64,000 bases of DNA, taken from assembly GCA_965153455.1 (NCBI GenBank), contig OZ234493.1, positions 35,268,213 to 35,332,212 on the forward strand. Direction: 5' to 3'. Positions 59,610-64,000 of this stretch are shown piece after piece. The stretch's first letter is position 1. Each line of letters opens with the position of its first letter. Origin of the DNA: Sphagnum compactum. Lineage: Eukaryota > Bryophyta > Sphagnopsida > Sphagnales. The notes beneath the pieces were generated by a model, which saw only the letters and a program-made list of their open reading frames with translations, did not search any database and was not told where the DNA came from. Position numbers and translations under genes: made by a program.

Positions 59610-60260
59610 CTCACATGGGCCCAATGTCAACATTCCTTTGCAAAACCTTTTATAGTTTTTGGAGTGTACCGAGAGGGCATGTTTATAGTGCACGTTTTCT
59701 TTTTGAACTCACAAGCAAGCATTTAGTTTTCAAAAATTTTATAAAAAAAACATAGAACCCTCCTATGTAAAATTGCACCAATTTTTACTCCAATTTATGC
59801 CATGTAAAACCCATGGTTGAGAATGTTATCAAAATCAAGCTTGCATTCACTTCTCACCTCGTGAGCCCTTATTTTGATAATGTTGTCTCAAGCTTTAGTC
59901 TACATGATAAAGGTCGGTGAGGTCAATTCAACCAATTTTTAGGTTCTTTAATTAGGTCGGATTTGTTGCATGGCTGAATTAGCTTGATAGCAAATATGTG
60001 ACATTAAATTTTAAATTTCTTTTCTTTTGAGATGCCTCCTACCTTTAACATAAGAGAGTGGGCAGGATTGTGCCGATTTTGGCTCCTAGATCGTTTGTAG
60101 CCTTGGCCTATGGGGCTTGGCTAGAGACTCACTAGGAGCTAGATTCAGTCAAAACTTGCCCTTTCCCTTGGACAAAATGGGGGACCAAATGAAGGCTACA
60201 TCATTTCAAAGTCCCAACTTTCACCTCTTCGTGACACACCTCCCATCACCATGGCCGACC
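59610..60260. other. Gene-free DNA upstream of the OTC gene
   Basis: No feature recognised apart from the end of repeat R2. A short plus frame at 59546-59755 runs out of R2 and is not recognised. Confidence 0.4.
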
Positions 60261-60400
60261 TATTACAGATGGTCAGTTGATTTTTGAGATGGAGAAATAT
60301 GGTCAAGCAAGCTATTACAGACGGTCAGTTGATTTTTGAGATGGAGAAATATGGTGGAGCTATTACAGACGGTGGGTTTTTGAGATGGAGAAATTTTGAC
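60261..60400 (+). repeat. Three tandem ~50-bp copies in the OTC upstream region
   Basis: TATTACAGAnGGTCAGTTGATTTTTGAGATGGAGAAAT units start at 60261, 60313 and 60361; the third has a small deletion. The copies are nearly identical, so the duplication is recent. They lie about 450-590 bp upstream of the OTC start codon. Confidence 0.85.
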
Positions 60401-60766
60401 ATCTAGTTTGAGCTAACTTGGCGTCCTGTAACTTTTCCCTTTTCCTTTTAAAAAATTCCTTTGAACATTTTCCAAATCTACAGTGTGTTTATTAATAAAG
60501 TTTTGCAGGGTTTCATCAACACAGAAACCGTTTTGCTGTGTACACGTCATGGGTTACACGTCATGGGCTATGTGGCCTTCCAAGTTGCCCAACAAGCACA
60601 ATCGCTTTGTGAATAAAGACAACAGCAGAGGTGCGGTGGCAGGTGACTCGGTGGGGCGTCGAACGCAAACCCAAAGGTAATCGGCGACAGTGACGAGGCA
60701 GCGTCGAAGGACGCAGTCAAAACACAGATAGCGAGGAGCCGGGGCCGAACAATAGCACACAGAGGC

Positions 60767-60815
60767 AGAGAGAGAGAGAGAGAGAGAGAGAGTGTGTGTG
60801 TGTGTGTGAGAGCGA
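60767..60815 (+). repeat. AG/TG compound microsatellite in the OTC leader
   Basis: (AG)n to 60792 followed by (TG)8 and more AG, ending about 35 bp upstream of the start codon. It is probably in the 5' UTR or core promoter. GA-rich leaders are common in plants. Confidence 0.85.
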
Positions 60816-60850
60816 GAGAGAGTGGGAGAGAAAGAGGGGTGTGGAGTGCG

Positions 60851-62995
<2,145 letters not shown>

Positions 62996-63890
62996 TTTTA
63001 TATTTTACCTTCTGTACCCTTAGTATTTACTCCACAATTTAGTTTGTGTTCTAAAATACAAATTTGTAGGAGGATAAGGGCGAATGTGACAGCAGTGAGC
63101 TTGAGTAGGAGATGTCAAGATCTTTTGTTTCTGCTAGAATGTCCAAAAGTTGAGAGCAAGCCCTACTTGTTTTAGGCAAGTTGGACAAGGAAGGTACATC
63201 AGATTGCATTGCAGCAGGGGCTCATTAGAAGGTGCAGAGAAAAGAATTGTTTCCGGATAACAGTGTTCCCACCTGTGTCAACTAAAGTCTTGTTATCATA
63301 TTGGATGCATAATTGTAGTTGACACAGGTAAGTGAAGCTGTTGAGTGTGGCAGGCCATCTTCAAATGTCTCCATTTTGAATTGCATTATTCATGCAAATT
63401 TTGAACTTAGTGTGCCATAAGTGCAAGTTCAACAAGTATGATATTGCCAAGTAATTTGATGATCAACTTCTCAACCATTCAGTCCAGTGTCTGATGCACT
63501 CTGATGTGTTGTTGTGTTAGGTGCATTTGAATTGCAACTGAGCACACATGCTGCTGTTGGACAGTAGTGTCCATAGCTTCATTGAATATGGTACACTCAC
63601 TATCCATGCTTTTGAGTAACTCTCCTGGAGGATTCAGGACCTTGGTTCTGGCCTAGTCATGTCTTGGTTGAGAAATGCAAACTCTTGCAGTCTGTCAGTG
63701 GCTTGAAGCAAACTAAAGTCCTTTGATGGAATTTGCCCCTAGGGTACATTCTGCCTCCTATTGAGTCATTGTGTGGAGGATGGTAAAGTAGGTGGATAGC
63801 TTGCAGATATGATTCCCAATTGGAAACTGGAAAGTGGGGCTACTAGCATTAGGGAGCATGTGACTCGGCACCCACTGAAACCCCTCAAGT
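62996..63890. other. 3' flank of OTC
   Basis: A probable 3' UTR and downstream DNA. No second gene was recognised. No clear AATAAA was found just after the stop. Confidence 0.4.
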
Positions 63891-63894
63891 CATG

Positions 63895-63991
63895 AGGCTC
63901 CACCTGGTAACCTATCCTGTAAACCCTCCTACTCCCCCCTCATACTACCTAAGTAACTATGAATGTAGGTGGGTAAGCAACGTAGGTAATT
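63895..63991 (+). repeat. Dispersed repeat R1, copy b
   Basis: It matches 11029-11140: GGCTCCACCTGG, then CCCTCATACTACCTAAGTAA, then GTAGGTGGGTAAG and GTAGGTAATT in the same order. It may continue beyond the window edge. Confidence 0.5.
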
Positions 63992-64000
63992 ACTGAAGAA

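Overview
The window reads as nuclear DNA of a land plant or close streptophyte relative. It holds spliced genes with GT-AG introns of about 90-440 bp, a chloroplast-type ornithine carbamoyltransferase with a transit-peptide-like N-terminus, a plant ILP1/PAXBP1-type gene, a plant-type eIF3j, and TTTAGGG-type telo-boxes. It is gene-poor, AT-rich and full of decayed transposons and minisatellites. This suggests a moderately large, repeat-rich genome, and the transposase types recall non-seed plants, but the species cannot be fixed from the sequence.

Layout. 1-17.5 kb: no gene; a tRNA-derived SINE-like stretch, a decayed hAT transposase (~2.1-2.9 kb), a T-rich minisatellite, two facing LTR fragments (4.5-6.0 kb) and dispersed repeats. 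17.6-20.1 kb (minus): a frameshifted, active-site-defective pectate lyase pseudogene, preceded by a two-exon membrane-anchored protein of unknown family. 21.4-26.3 kb (minus): a complete seven-exon ILP1/PAXBP1 (GCFC) homologue, about 1001 aa. 27-35 kb: minisatellites, an A-rich tract and a field of recurring GCAATAC words. 35.1-42.9 kb: a candidate Mutator-like element with ~310-320 bp terminal inverted repeats. Its minus-strand transposase is broken inside the SWIM zinc-finger region by a 1.95-kb solo-LTR-like insertion with a 5-bp target duplication. 43.7-46.1 kb (minus): a complete six-exon eIF3j gene, 225 aa, with a telo-box in its leader. 46.4-47.4 kb: a ~61-bp tandem array with a ~244-bp higher-order period. 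49.2-55.8 kb (minus): a decayed Helentron/Helitron2-like element with OTU-like, Rep, PIF1-helicase and endonuclease regions. 56-60.8 kb: simple repeats and no recognised gene. 60.85-63.0 kb (plus): a complete six-exon ornithine carbamoyltransferase gene, 401 aa.

The three intact genes are unrelated housekeeping functions: RNA processing/cell cycle, translation initiation and arginine synthesis. They are islands in repeat DNA, with no operon-like or clustered pathway. The most notable material is the LTR inside the MULE, the Helentron-like element, the higher-order satellite next to the eIF3j promoter, and the interspersed GCAATAC word.
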